NCBI GenBank assembly: GCA_013289765.1 | Contig: JABCZI010000009.1 | Coordinates: 62,001 to 126,000, forward strand | Length of the DNA stretch: 64,000 nucleotides | Direction of reading: 5' to 3' | From: Acidobacteriota bacterium | GTDB taxonomy: Bacteria; Acidobacteriota; Terriglobia; Terriglobales; Acidobacteriaceae | Part shown: positions 9,055 to 17,412 of the stretch, one piece after another | Layout of the letters: each line of letters begins with the position of its first letter | Numbering within the stretch: the stretch's first letter is position 1 | Translations under genes and position numbers: made by a program | The notes under the pieces: model-generated | Seen by the model: the letters and a program-made list of their open reading frames with translations, nothing else | Told to the model about the DNA's origin: nothing | The model's database searches: none

Positions 9055-9115
9055 TCGTAAAGTTCATCCCAACAAAATAAGTTTGAAAATGTAAGCCGGC
9101 GCCCAAGCGCCGCTC

Positions 9116-9895
9116 TTATTGCGGCTGTTGCGGCGGCTGTTGCGGCGGCTGCGGTATGCCGCCAGGAGGCGGATAGACCGGTTGCTGGCCGGTTTGCTGC
9201 TGCTGTTGCATTTGCAATTGGCGTTGCTGCATTTCCTGCAGCATTTGCTGAGGAGTTTTCACTCCAGGTTGATCGGGCGAGGGCGGTTGTTGTTCGGCGT
9301 CGGCAGTGCCCTGATCAGCAGGGGTTTCCTCGACCGGTTCATCCGCTACTTCCTCGGGAGTGTCCTGGACGGCGTTGGCGGTTGGTGAAGGAGGCGCGCC
9401 ATTGGCGGCCTGAACCGCGGGGGGCGGGGCGTCGGGTGTTTTTGCGACCAGCACAACGCGCACCAACAGGTTGGCATTTTCCGGAGAGCCGAGCAGGACG
9501 TAATTGAAGTGCGATCCATTCAGAAGCTCGGCCACGATCTCGCGTGCAGGGCCTGGACCAAGGCGGGTTGCAACGCGCTCGCTGGCGGTCGCGGGAATAT
9601 CGATATCGGCCGCGGTATGCTTGCGGACGCCACGGAGGATATCCCCGAGGGTGGAATTTGGGGCGACGATGGTAAGCATTCCATCCTGATAACTTACTTG
9701 GGGCGCTACGGCGGGGATGGCGTCCAAGGGAATTTGCGGCACGGGTCCTTGAGTGCCTGAGGGTAGAGGTGGCGGGGGTGTCTGCTTTTTGAGTTTGTGT
9801 ACGCGATGCGTTGGCGGCGCGTCGGCCTGCGCCGCAACGGGCAGGCATAGCGCGCCCATCACCAACAACCGGGTAAGTTTCGATCCCGCGCTCAT
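9116..9895 (-). CDS. Exported Pro/Gln-rich protein with secretin-like STN domain
   Basis: ATG 9895 is chosen because GGAGGAG lies about 6 nt upstream; an in-frame start 36 nt earlier lacks this. The 259-aa product has a signal peptide (LLVMGALCLPVAAQA), a Pro-rich linker, then about 90 residues (SYQDGMLTIVAPNSTLGDIL...) resembling the short N-terminal domain of secretins and TonB receptors, with the LxDxLxxL-type pattern. The rest is low complexity: Pro/Glu/Asp, then a Gln-rich tail (MQQRQLQMQQQQQ) ending in repeated PPQQ. No secretin pore domain follows. It may be a periplasmic accessory of a secretion or pilus system, but no such genes are nearby. Confidence 0.78.
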   Translation of the reverse strand: MSAGSKLTRLLVMGALCLPVAAQADAPPTHRVHKLKKQTPPPPLPSGTQGPVPQIPLDAIPAVAPQVSYQDGMLTIVAPNSTLGDILRGVRKHTAADIDIPATASERVATRLGPGPAREIVAELLNGSHFNYVLLGSPENANLLVRVVLVAKTPDAPPPAVQAANGAPPSPTANAVQDTPEEVADEPVEETPADQGTADAEQQPPSPDQPGVKTPQQMLQEMQQRQLQMQQQQQTGQQPVYPPPGGIPQPPQQPPQQPQ

Positions 9896-10188
9896 GACAA
9901 CTCCTCCACTTAAACGGGCTCCGCAAGGCAATTCCGCGAGACGGTACGGCGTATTAATACACGGCGTATCTTTAAACGGCGCATCAATATCAGAGCAATT
10001 CTAGCACCGCTCTGCGCTTGTATCTTATTACGGATAGGCCGCAGGGGCAGCTTCGCTACTCGATAGAACGTATTGACTTTAGGCTCTTGCAGGTCAAACT
10101 TGAGTAGAATGGCGAAAGCGAGAACGTGCAACTTCTTGCGGTTGGGGGAGTTCGCTGGAATACAATTCTTCTCTGGGGCTCGAACGAC

Positions 10189-11259
10189 ATGGTGGATGAA
10201 GGATGCGGGTTGAAGCGCCGCCTTGGGGACGGTGATTTCGTTGCGAGTTTGGGCCGCGCAATTTCGCGGACGAACATGCTGCTTGCACTGACTGCGGCAC
10301 TGGTATTTTCCCCAGGAAACGCGGTAGCGGAGAATTGCCTGACCGCTACCGATATGGACGCGGCCACGCGAAACGCGCTGACCAGCAGCGGCCTGCGGTA
10401 TTTCGACATGATTGCGCGCGGCGACGCGGCTTCTCTGCGGCAGAATGCAATCCCCAGCCTGGCCAGTGATTTTTCAGGTATTGAAGGCACGGTTAAGGAG
10501 AATCAGCCGGCGCTGGCGGGAGCGAAGGCATCGGCGCGGCCACCTTTTTTGCTGGAGGCGAATGGCAACGCGCCCATTCCGCGAGCGGAATTCTTTTGCG
10601 GAGTGTTTGGCGCTAGCGGGCAGACCAAAGACAGCGCGGCTTTCTCTATCAACGGTCTTTCACCGGGGAAATATGGAGTTGTGATCATGGACGCGCCGGC
10701 CGCCAAGGGCGCTTATACGGTTTCTTTAATCCTGCAGCAGATTGGTTCTGATTGGAAGGTCGGCGGTTTATACATCAAATCCTCACAGTCGGCTGGGCAT
10801 GACGGTAATTGGTATTCGACGAAGGCGCACGATTATCAGAGCAAGGGGCAAACGCACAATGCGTGGCTCTACTATCTGATGGTGCGATCGCTGGTTTCTC
10901 CGCTGCCGTTCATGAGCACGGCGGCAACCGACAAGCTTTATGACGATTCGCAGAAGTTGCAGCCTGCGGATTTTCCGGCGGATGGCAAGGCCGCGGATCT
11001 GCCGGCGGGTACGACGACTTACAAGCTGACTGCGCTTTTTCCGGAAGTTGTCGGCAATGATTTGGATTTGATCGTCCGGTATTCGGTGCGGGATGTATCG
11101 AACACCAACACGACTTACCAGAGCAATGTTGCCGTGATGAAGGCGCTGGTGACGAAGTATCCGGAGTTGCGGGATGCGTTTGCGGCGATCGTGGCGCGGG
11201 CGGTGGATCCGAGTGGACGGGATTATGGCACTATGCTGGCGATGAAGGATATCAAGTGA
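10189..11259 (+). CDS. Exported protein of unknown function
   Basis: The frame is open from 10126 (GTG). ATG 10189 or ATG 10276 are more credible; from the latter the N-terminus is a clean signal peptide, NMLLALTAALVFSPGNAVA followed by ENC. After cleavage the mature protein is about 305 residues, soluble, with two Cys and no metal or catalytic motif that I can see. A central FSINGLSPGKYGVV stretch resembles a beta-sandwich strand. Residues near RYFDMIARGDAASL recall the start of SnoaL/DUF3887-type folds, which is only a suggestion. No operon partner: both neighbours are on the other strand. Confidence 0.72.
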   Translation: MVDEGCGLKRRLGDGDFVASLGRAISRTNMLLALTAALVFSPGNAVAENCLTATDMDAATRNALTSSGLRYFDMIARGDAASLRQNAIPSLASDFSGIEGTVKENQPALAGAKASARPPFLLEANGNAPIPRAEFFCGVFGASGQTKDSAAFSINGLSPGKYGVVIMDAPAAKGAYTVSLILQQIGSDWKVGGLYIKSSQSAGHDGNWYSTKAHDYQSKGQTHNAWLYYLMVRSLVSPLPFMSTAATDKLYDDSQKLQPADFPADGKAADLPAGTTTYKLTALFPEVVGNDLDLIVRYSVRDVSNTNTTYQSNVAVMKALVTKYPELRDAFAAIVARAVDPSGRDYGTMLAMKDIK

Positions 11260-11310
11260 GAGCGGTGGCCGGTAGTCGGTGATCGGTGCTCGAGTTTCAG
11301 TTTTCAGGTC

Positions 11311-12360
11311 TTAGTTCTGCGTTTTCAGTTCTGCGTTTTTCAATTCGTCCAGGCGGCATTCTTTTGGGGCTTTGTCGTCGCGGAGGCCGAGGAATACCGG
11401 GGCGCGGAGTTTGGGGCCGCTGCCGGTGCTGGCGCCTTCGGTCCATTCGGCGTATTCGATTTCAGCAACTAGTTCCGGCTTGACCCAGGTTACTTTTCGC
11501 AGGGCTTCGACTTCGCCGTAGAACGGTTTTTGTTTCGTCTCGCGTTGCTGCAACATCTTCCAGAGTTCTCCGAGCGATTTCTGGTTGAATCCGCTGCCCG
11601 CCTGGCCTACGTGAATCAGCCGGTCCTGCCGGTCGTATAGGCCGAGCACGATCGATCCAAAATGCGCGCGGCTGCCCTCTGGCTGGGTATAGCCGCCGAT
11701 CACGCATTCGATGCGGTGCCTGATTTTGATCTTCAGCCAATCGCTGCTGCGGCGTTCCTGGTAAGTGCTGTCGCGCCTTTTGGCCAGGATGCCTTCGAGG
11801 TCTTTCGCGCGCGCCATTTCGAACAGCGCTTTTCCTTGCCGCTCGTGGTGGTCGGAATAGCGCAGCGAATCTCCCGTGACGAGAGTCGAAGCTAATTTAT
11901 TCTTGCGTTCTTCGAGTGGAACTTTGCGCCAATCGTGGCCATCGAGATAAAGCAGATCGAACGCGTAATAGAGCACGGGCACGTCGGAGTTGGCGGCGCC
12001 GCGGCGGCCGCCGGGACGGAAGCCGGTGCGCTGCTGCATCAGACTGAAAGACGGGCGGCCTTGATCGTCGAGGGCGACGACCTCGCCATCGAGAATTGCG
12101 GTTTTCGCTTTGACTGATTTTGCGATGTCTTTCAGTTCGGGATAGCGATGGGTGAGCTCGTTCTGATTTCGAGAAACCAGGCGGACTTTGCCGTTTTCGA
12201 CGAAGGCGACGGCGCGGTAGCCGTCCCATTTAATTTCGAAGAGCCAGTCTGGGCCGTCGAATGGTTCACTGATCGACGTGGCTAACATGGGATGGATTTC
12301 GGTGGGCATCGGGCGCTTGACGGGGGCGGAGGCAGAAGATGCCTTTAACACAGGGGGCAC
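11311..12360 (-). CDS. ATP-dependent DNA ligase (LigD-type ligase domain, stand-alone)
   Basis: Adenylation domain motifs are in place: motif I FEIKWDGYRA with the nucleotidyl Lys near residue 44, motif III-like YYAFDLLYLDG, motif IV EGILAKRRDS and motif V WLKIKIRH. An OB-fold domain follows (VIGGYTQPEGSRAHFGSIVLG). At 349 aa (GTG start) it equals the isolated ligase domain of LigD. It seals nicks by forming an enzyme-AMP intermediate. The gene 53 bp upstream on the same strand encodes the LigD 3'-phosphoesterase domain, so together they look like a split LigD lacking the polymerase domain. An in-frame ATG at 12309 is an alternative start. Confidence 0.93.
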   Translation of the reverse strand: MPPVLKASSASAPVKRPMPTEIHPMLATSISEPFDGPDWLFEIKWDGYRAVAFVENGKVRLVSRNQNELTHRYPELKDIAKSVKAKTAILDGEVVALDDQGRPSFSLMQQRTGFRPGGRRGAANSDVPVLYYAFDLLYLDGHDWRKVPLEERKNKLASTLVTGDSLRYSDHHERQGKALFEMARAKDLEGILAKRRDSTYQERRSSDWLKIKIRHRIECVIGGYTQPEGSRAHFGSIVLGLYDRQDRLIHVGQAGSGFNQKSLGELWKMLQQRETKQKPFYGEVEALRKVTWVKPELVAEIEYAEWTEGASTGSGPKLRAPVFLGLRDDKAPKECRLDELKNAELKTQN

Positions 12361-12387
12361 GGGGTAGGGCTTAGAAGTCTGGGTTAC

Positions 12388-12418
12388 GCTGTGTTGCTCT
12401 GTGTCCCCTGTGGTTAGC
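12388..12418 (-). repeat. Dispersed repeat unit (AACCACAGGGGACACAG type)
   Basis: On the minus strand the unit reads GCTAACCACAGGGGACACAG and continues AGCAACACAGC. It lies between the phosphoesterase and ligase genes. A close match is at 13269-13299 on the plus strand, so the phosphoesterase gene is bracketed by inverted copies. Confidence 0.6.
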
Positions 12419-13199
12419 TCTTTCGTTTTTTTTTAGGGGCTGTCTGGACGGCCTGATTATTTTTGGCGGGCTTTTTCTTGTCGAGGTTGTTCTTGTCCAA
12501 GTTTTTCCTGTCGAGTTTCGCTACGGCATCGGCGAGCCATGCGGCCTTCAGCTTGCCGCGGCCGGCGGCGGGACGGCTTTTCCATTCTCTCGATCCTTCA
12601 TCTCCGGCAATTTCTGCGAGGCTGCGTTTACTCAGGACCGACTCGTCGTATTCGTCGATGTCGTAGCCTTCGACTGCGTAGTCATCGTGCTTCTTGATCA
12701 GTAGCCATTCGTTGCCTTTGCTTCCGGGACGGCGGCCTTTCATCTTTACCAGGGCGAAGTCGCCGTTTAACTTTTTTCCCTTGAGGCGGAACTTCAAATC
12801 GCCCTTGGCCAGCATGGCGGCGGCTTCGGCGTCCGTGCCCGGAACGTATTTTCCTTCGACCGGCACCGGAGATAGCGGCCGCCACGTGCCTACGTCCCAC
12901 ACCATCACGGTGCCGGCGCCGTAGTTATTTTCCGGGATGATGCCTTCGAAATCGAAATATGAAACCGGATGATCCTCGACTTGCATAGCGAGGCGCTTGT
13001 CGGCGGGATCGAGCGACGGGCCTTTGGGGACGGCCCACGATTTCAGCACGCCATCCATTTCCAGGCGAAAGTCATAGTGCAGGCGGGTGGCGTCGTGCTT
13101 CTGCACTACGAAGCGGTGGCCGGCTTTGCTCTCGACTTTCGCGGGAGGCTCGGGAGTTTGCTCGAATTTTCGTTTCCGTGTGTATTCTTCGAGGGGCAT
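12414..13199 (-). CDS. LigD-type 3'-phosphoesterase (PE) domain protein
   Basis: The PE domain trims 3'-phosphates and ribonucleotides from DNA ends before end joining. The 261-aa protein carries the family blocks: FVVQKHDATRLHYDFRLEMDG (residues about 31-51; His and Asp of the metal site), LKSWAVPKGPS, VEDHPVSYFDFEGIIP and NYGAGTVMVWD. The C-terminal 60 residues are a Lys/Asn-rich tail with repeated LDKKN-like units, probably flexible and DNA-binding. It precedes the ligase gene on the same strand, separated by a repeat unit, suggesting co-transcription. Stand-alone PE proteins exist in other bacteria, so this need not be a broken LigD. Confidence 0.92.
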   Translation of the reverse strand: MPLEEYTRKRKFEQTPEPPAKVESKAGHRFVVQKHDATRLHYDFRLEMDGVLKSWAVPKGPSLDPADKRLAMQVEDHPVSYFDFEGIIPENNYGAGTVMVWDVGTWRPLSPVPVEGKYVPGTDAEAAAMLAKGDLKFRLKGKKLNGDFALVKMKGRRPGSKGNEWLLIKKHDDYAVEGYDIDEYDESVLSKRSLAEIAGDEGSREWKSRPAAGRGKLKAAWLADAVAKLDRKNLDKNNLDKKKPAKNNQAVQTAPKKKRKS

Positions 13200-13212
13200 T
13201 GGAGAACACTAT

Positions 13213-13299
13213 TTAACCACAGAGTTACAGAGACAGAGAGAAAGTCCAAGCCCTCGGGGGTCAAAACCTTAACCACAGGGGACACGGGGGAACACAGGG
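13213..13299 (+). repeat. Two dispersed repeat units (AACCACAG type)
   Basis: TTAACCACAGAGTTACAGAG at 13213 and TTAACCACAGGGGACACGGG at 13269 are related to each other and to the minus-strand unit at 12388-12418. They fill the gap between the divergent PE and NUDIX genes. Confidence 0.55.
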
Positions 13300-13330
13300 T
13301 AAATCTTTTTGCTTTAGAATCCTTCCACCT

Positions 13331-13768
13331 ATGCAAAGGGAATTTCCTGAGGCGCCGCTGGTTGGGGTGGGCGCCATTATTATTGAGGGCGACCGCGTGG
13401 TGCTGGTGAAGCGGGCGCATCCGCCACTGCAGGCGGAGTGGTCCATCCCTGGAGGCGTGTTGGAGGTCGGCGAACTGGTGCGCGAGGCCGCTGTGCGCGA
13501 GGCTCGCGAAGAAACTGGACTCGTGGTCGAAACCGGCGAACTGCTTGGCGTGTTCGACCGCGTGTTGCGTAATCCTGAGAAGCGCGTGCAATATCACTAC
13601 GTTTTGATTGATTTTTTATGCCGCCGGGTTGCGGGAGAGTTGGCGGCGGCCGGCGACGCGGCGGAGGTGCGGTGGTTTACGCGGGAGGATTTGCCGGGGT
13701 TGGGGCTGGCGGAGGATACGCTGGAGGTGATAAGGAAGGGGTTTGGTAAGGTCGAAGGTAGCTCGTAA
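13331..13768 (+). CDS. NUDIX hydrolase
   Basis: The 145-aa protein has a complete NUDIX box: GGVLEVGELVREAAVREARE followed by ETGL, fitting GX5EX7REUXEEXGU. This motif binds Mg2+ and supports hydrolysis of nucleoside diphosphates linked to another moiety. The N-terminus (PLVGVGAIIIEGDRVVLVKR) and C-terminal pattern (EVRWFTREDLPGL) are like ADP-ribose pyrophosphatase or MutT-type house-cleaning enzymes; the substrate cannot be read from sequence. It is a single gene, divergent from the PE gene, and ends just before the oxygenase remnant that faces it. Confidence 0.93.
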   Translation: MQREFPEAPLVGVGAIIIEGDRVVLVKRAHPPLQAEWSIPGGVLEVGELVREAAVREAREETGLVVETGELLGVFDRVLRNPEKRVQYHYVLIDFLCRRVAGELAAAGDAAEVRWFTREDLPGLGLAEDTLEVIRKGFGKVEGSS

Positions 13769-13789
13769 TCCAACCCATTTCTTTAACGC

Positions 13790-14459
13790 CTAGCACGAAA
13801 AAAATTGATAGCTAAAGGGCCTTGCCGTCAACGCCTTCGCAAGGTTGCTTCCGACCTTCTCTTTATTCAACGGCATGGGCTTGTCGATATTGTTGAAGGC
13901 ACTACCCTCGAGACCGAAATATAGAATCAATCTCGGCCCTCTCATGGAGAGTTCTCCCTTGTGAATACCTCGGGTATCGGCCAACGTTATCGATCCTGCT
14001 GGCGCTGTGACATGAACAATCTTCTCGGGACACACATCGTTGACTTCTTTGTCACTTAAATTCATTCGACTCCCCAATCGTCTGATCAGAGGTCCAGTTG
14101 TTCGGTTCGGATTGTGTGAACCCTTAACGAAGACGAAGTGCGGAGACTCAATTGTTGTGTCTGTCAGATTGATACCGACCTTTATCCACCGCAAGCACCC
14201 TGAATCGACGTGAAACGGCCGGGGCCGAAGCCCTTGGGGCAGAAAATCAGTGTCCCACCACATGTCAGGTTTAGTAATAACGGGGAAGACGCCGAGATAG
14301 CGCGTTGCGACTGCCAGAAGATAGGGGTCGCACAATGGGTGTCATCAGATTCAGCGCTTCTTTCGGGAGGCCGGGCTTGACTCGGATAAAGACGACACCA
14401 AGCGGTACTATGGATTTATCGACAAAAAAATTCACGACTTGCTGCTCGTAGCGGAGCAC
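13790..14459 (-). pseudogene. Phytanoyl-CoA dioxygenase-like protein, truncated and frameshifted
   Basis: The downstream frame (to 14335) encodes the catalytic half of an Fe(II)/2-oxoglutarate oxygenase: FHVDSG supplies the HxD iron ligands, GIHKGEL the distal His, and RGPRLILYF the Arg that would bind 2-oxoglutarate. It has only a TTG to begin with. The upstream part (VVNFFVDKSIVPLGVVF...ALNLM) is in another frame of the same strand and joins near 14330-14345, consistent with a single-base frameshift. Upstream of 14459 the frame runs into palindromic repeats and the expected N-terminus is missing. Probably a decayed gene; the substrate of the intact ancestor is unknown. Confidence 0.65.
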
Positions 14460-14472
14460 GCGGCCAGGTGCC

Positions 14473-14556
14473 GTCCGCTGAAGCGGACTCGGTTATTCGA
14501 TGTCCGGCCTACCCGGCACTGCCGTGCCGGGCTTTCACATGGCGCCACTTCGTGGC
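14473..14556. repeat. Cluster of three REP-like palindromes
   Basis: Three hairpins stand in a row: GTCCGCTGAAGCGGAC (14473-14488), CCCGGCAC with GTGCCGGG (14512-14531) and GCCAC with GTGGC (14544-14556). They separate the oxygenase remnant from the glycosidase gene. The first has the CTGAAG core seen at 6680 and 6718. Confidence 0.6.
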
Positions 14557-14562
14557 TTGGTT

Positions 14563-16380
14563 TTATTGCACCGAGACCACTACTTCCGTGGAGATCTGAC
14601 TGGAACCGGAATTCCCCAGAATGGAAATAGTGTAAGTGTTCGGCCCAGTAGCACTGAGGGCCGAAGGTTTTCCGCCGCCGCCGCAAGATGCCGTCAGCAT
14701 CGTGCTTCCCGCCAGAGCGCAGGCGAGAAGCGCGGGCAAAACTCGGCGCGTCGTTTTCCAATTGCCCACGAATGCAAATCCCGCGAGGCCGAAGGAAAAA
14801 ATCCAGCTCGCATACACTATCCCACCGGTTCGCCCAGATGTGTTGCTCGCCGTGGTGGCGGCATTTGTAATCTTCAGGGTAGACGACGCGGGTCCGCTGC
14901 CGGGCTTAATGGTTGCGGGAGAAAACGAGCAAACAAGATTCGCCGGCAGGTAATTACAGGAGAGCGAAATGCTGCCGTTAGGCGAAGCGGATGGCGTCGC
15001 GGTCACCGTTACCTGTCCCGACTTTCCACTTGGAATCGTTAGTGCTGCCGGAGAAGCGGTGAAGGACGAATTCTGCGATGCTCCTCCTCCCGTGCTTGCG
15101 GCTGCGGGGCAGGTGGGACTGTAGCTCACCGGTCCGGGCATTCGATTCGCCAGCATCGGCTTGCCAACGGCTTGCACAAATAGTTTGTAATTACCGGTTG
15201 GGATGGAAAAGGCACACAGATCGACGGAACGAAGCCCAGGCTGAATCTCGGATAGCGTCATCAGGTTTTGGCCGTCCGCGCTGATGTATACGTTGTAGTG
15301 ATCCACGGTGTTCTCGCTGCCGTTGATACTCCACTGCAGCGAATTTCCTGAGAGCGAAGCATGCAGCGAGAAGCAGCTGTCGATGCCAGATTCGATCTCG
15401 GTAGCTTCTTCGTAATCGTTCCAGGTCACGAGTTGAAGGTAAGGCAACTGCTTTCCTGCGTTGTAAAGGCTGTTCACGTCGGAGAATGTTTTCAGCCATG
15501 TTCCGCCGCACTGCTGGCTCATGACGCGACCCGAGTTCCATGAGGCCAAGCTGTCGTTAAATCCCTTGTACGCGGCGCCGACGGTTTCAAACTGCGGAAA
15601 TGCCAAGCCGGCAGCGTAAAAGCCCGATAGATAGCTCAGGCCATAATCGCTGGCGGGAATTATCCAGGAATAGCTGCCATCGCTCATGGCATGGGTGAAG
15701 CCTTCATTGTCTTGAAAGAGAAAGCGGGGATGAACCGAGATGCCGGCATTCACGGCGTTCCAATCGACAGCGTAGGAGCGATCGATATTGAAGTTGGTCA
15801 CGACCGGTTGACCCTGAATGGTGAAGTACGCATTGGAAACGAAATATTTCTTCTCGACGTATTGCAGGAGGTTGATCAGGCTCTGTTGAGGCGAACAGCC
15901 GGAGCATGAATTCTGCTGGATGGCTCCGGCGTCGACCATGATGGCGAAGGTGAAGCCGGGATGTTTTTCCGCCTCATTCATCACCAGTTGAGTGGCCTGG
16001 TCGATGGCGTTATTGGGACCGTACCAGTCGACGACGACTCCGTCGATGCCGCGGCTGATCATGTCAGTGATCTGGCGCTGCACCTGCGCGGGATCGGTGG
16101 AACTGTATCCCACATTCATGTGGCCGGGCTGCCCGAACCATAGAAGGAGATGGGCAAAGACCCTGGTGGTTGCGCCGGAGTAGAGCAGGGAGTGGACGTC
16201 CACTTTGCTCACGTTGTTGGCACCGAGGTTGCCGTTTGACTGGTTCGAAAAGCCGTCAGCGGCACTGGTGTTGTTGGCGGTTTGAGCGGCGAGGGTGGTG
16301 GTTGGGACGATGTAGGTCGAAGCCCGAGCCACCCCCGAGGTGGCGATTAGCAGAACTGCAGCGAAATGTTTGCGATGCAT
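14563..16380 (-). CDS. Secreted GH99/GH71-like glycoside hydrolase with acidobacterial C-terminal anchor
   Basis: The 605-aa product has a signal peptide (MHRKHFAAVLLIATSGVARA). A TIM-barrel-like catalytic part follows: HLLLWFGQPGHMNVGYSSTD, then ISRGIDGVVVDWYGP, and near residue 320 LVTWNDYEEATEIESG. These fit the GH99/GH71 type, whose members act on alpha-mannans or alpha-1,3-glucans; the real substrate is not known. After about residue 345 come a fibronectin-like segment, then a Ser/Gly-rich beta domain (SISLSCNYLPANLVCSF). The end has two hydrophobic segments and CGGGG followed by a final beta strand, a tail I associate with surface proteins of Acidobacteriota. It is transcribed alone. 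Confidence 0.78.
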   Translation of the reverse strand: MHRKHFAAVLLIATSGVARASTYIVPTTTLAAQTANNTSAADGFSNQSNGNLGANNVSKVDVHSLLYSGATTRVFAHLLLWFGQPGHMNVGYSSTDPAQVQRQITDMISRGIDGVVVDWYGPNNAIDQATQLVMNEAEKHPGFTFAIMVDAGAIQQNSCSGCSPQQSLINLLQYVEKKYFVSNAYFTIQGQPVVTNFNIDRSYAVDWNAVNAGISVHPRFLFQDNEGFTHAMSDGSYSWIIPASDYGLSYLSGFYAAGLAFPQFETVGAAYKGFNDSLASWNSGRVMSQQCGGTWLKTFSDVNSLYNAGKQLPYLQLVTWNDYEEATEIESGIDSCFSLHASLSGNSLQWSINGSENTVDHYNVYISADGQNLMTLSEIQPGLRSVDLCAFSIPTGNYKLFVQAVGKPMLANRMPGPVSYSPTCPAAASTGGGASQNSSFTASPAALTIPSGKSGQVTVTATPSASPNGSISLSCNYLPANLVCSFSPATIKPGSGPASSTLKITNAATTASNTSGRTGGIVYASWIFSFGLAGFAFVGNWKTTRRVLPALLACALAGSTMLTASCGGGGKPSALSATGPNTYTISILGNSGSSQISTEVVVSVQ

Positions 16381-16672
16381 CGGTCCTCAGGAGCGGAGTT
16401 ACTGGGGATCTTGCTTCGTGCTTTTATCTTTTATTTTTTGCCTTGCTAGCTTCGATTACGCGCTTCGATCTTCTTGCTCAAACTTCGTGCTTGGGCCAAT
16501 AGAAGACGCGCCGTTGCACTGATTTTGCTTTTGTTGGCCGGTCTTCCTGGGATGTGGAGTGACTTTAGCTGGAGTAGTTGCGCCAGCATAGGTCTCAAAG
16601 GTTTGGGTACCTTGCTGAAGGGTTTCGCGACAATGGCGGCGAGCAGCAGTACTGCTTCGGGTTCTCTTTGAT

Positions 16673-16707
16673 AATTACGCGGATTAATTACGCGGATTAA
16701 TTACGCG
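16673..16707 (+). repeat. 13-nt tandem repeat in otherwise featureless gap
   Basis: AATTACGCGGATT is present 2.7 times in direct tandem. The surrounding gap (16381-16714, about 330 bp) between the glycosidase and DinB genes shows nothing else I can support. Confidence 0.6.
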
Positions 16708-16714
16708 CCGTTAG

Positions 16715-17281
16715 CTACGAGCTATGGCCGCCGCACTTTAGTACGCCGATGTAGGCGCTCCACGGGCCGACGGCATCGCGATACTGGTGGGCCATTACGC
16801 GAGAGAGTTGATGCACGTGGGTGAGGTCGTGAACCGCCCAGGTCGCCAGAAGTTGCGATAGCGTCACCACGCCGAGCTCTGGATGGAGTCCGCGGCGGGT
16901 GAAGTCTTCCGGCTGCAAATTCAGAGACTGTAGCGCTGCGAGATTGTCTTTACGCAAGCGGGCGAACTGGTCTAACAGTTGCTCCAGCGATTTGCCTTGA
17001 CTCTCTTTCACCTGCGCGAAGCGGTCGAAGGGATCGAATGCGCGGGCCTCGCCGTGCTCAAGGATGATGCGGGCGCGAGGCATCCAGTCGGTGCGCTCTC
17101 CGACGATCAGATGGCCAACGATGTCGAACGCGCTCCAGCTTTCGTTTCCGTCCTTACTGCGTCCTTCGTTGGTGCGCGCCCAGAGGTCGGGCATCCCCCG
17201 CAGAAGCGCGTCCAGAGTTGCGGGAGTGCGGGTGAGGAGTGCGATGGCGTCGGGCAGAGTGAAGTTCGTTGTAGTTGCCAT
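16715..17281 (-). CDS. DinB family protein
   Basis: The 188-aa protein has the four-helix DinB/YfiT pattern: helix 1 around IALLTRTPATLDALLRGMP, first metal His in DIVGHLIVGER (near residue 57), and the late pair in WAVHDLTHVHQLSR. Three His in these places form a divalent-metal site in the superfamily, which includes bacillithiol- or mycothiol-dependent transferases. Many members have unknown substrates, and so does this one. DinB here is a fold name and not DNA polymerase IV. It is monocistronic, with the divergent M48 peptidase gene beyond. Confidence 0.88.
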   Translation of the reverse strand: MATTTNFTLPDAIALLTRTPATLDALLRGMPDLWARTNEGRSKDGNESWSAFDIVGHLIVGERTDWMPRARIILEHGEARAFDPFDRFAQVKESQGKSLEQLLDQFARLRKDNLAALQSLNLQPEDFTRRGLHPELGVVTLSQLLATWAVHDLTHVHQLSRVMAHQYRDAVGPWSAYIGVLKCGGHSS

Positions 17282-17412
17282 GATTTCGTAGATGCAGGGC
17301 AGTCGTTTTAGATTGATTTTCTGTGCCTCCAGTTTGCTCGGATAACAGTTAGCCCGTCGCCGCCTCCACGGTGGTGGTTCCTGTTTGAAATGAGATTTAG
17401 ACTGGTATCAGC

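Noticed and set aside
16715-17281. DNA polymerase IV (dinB)
   Set aside because: The DinB family name refers to a different, metal-binding four-helix protein; no polymerase motifs.
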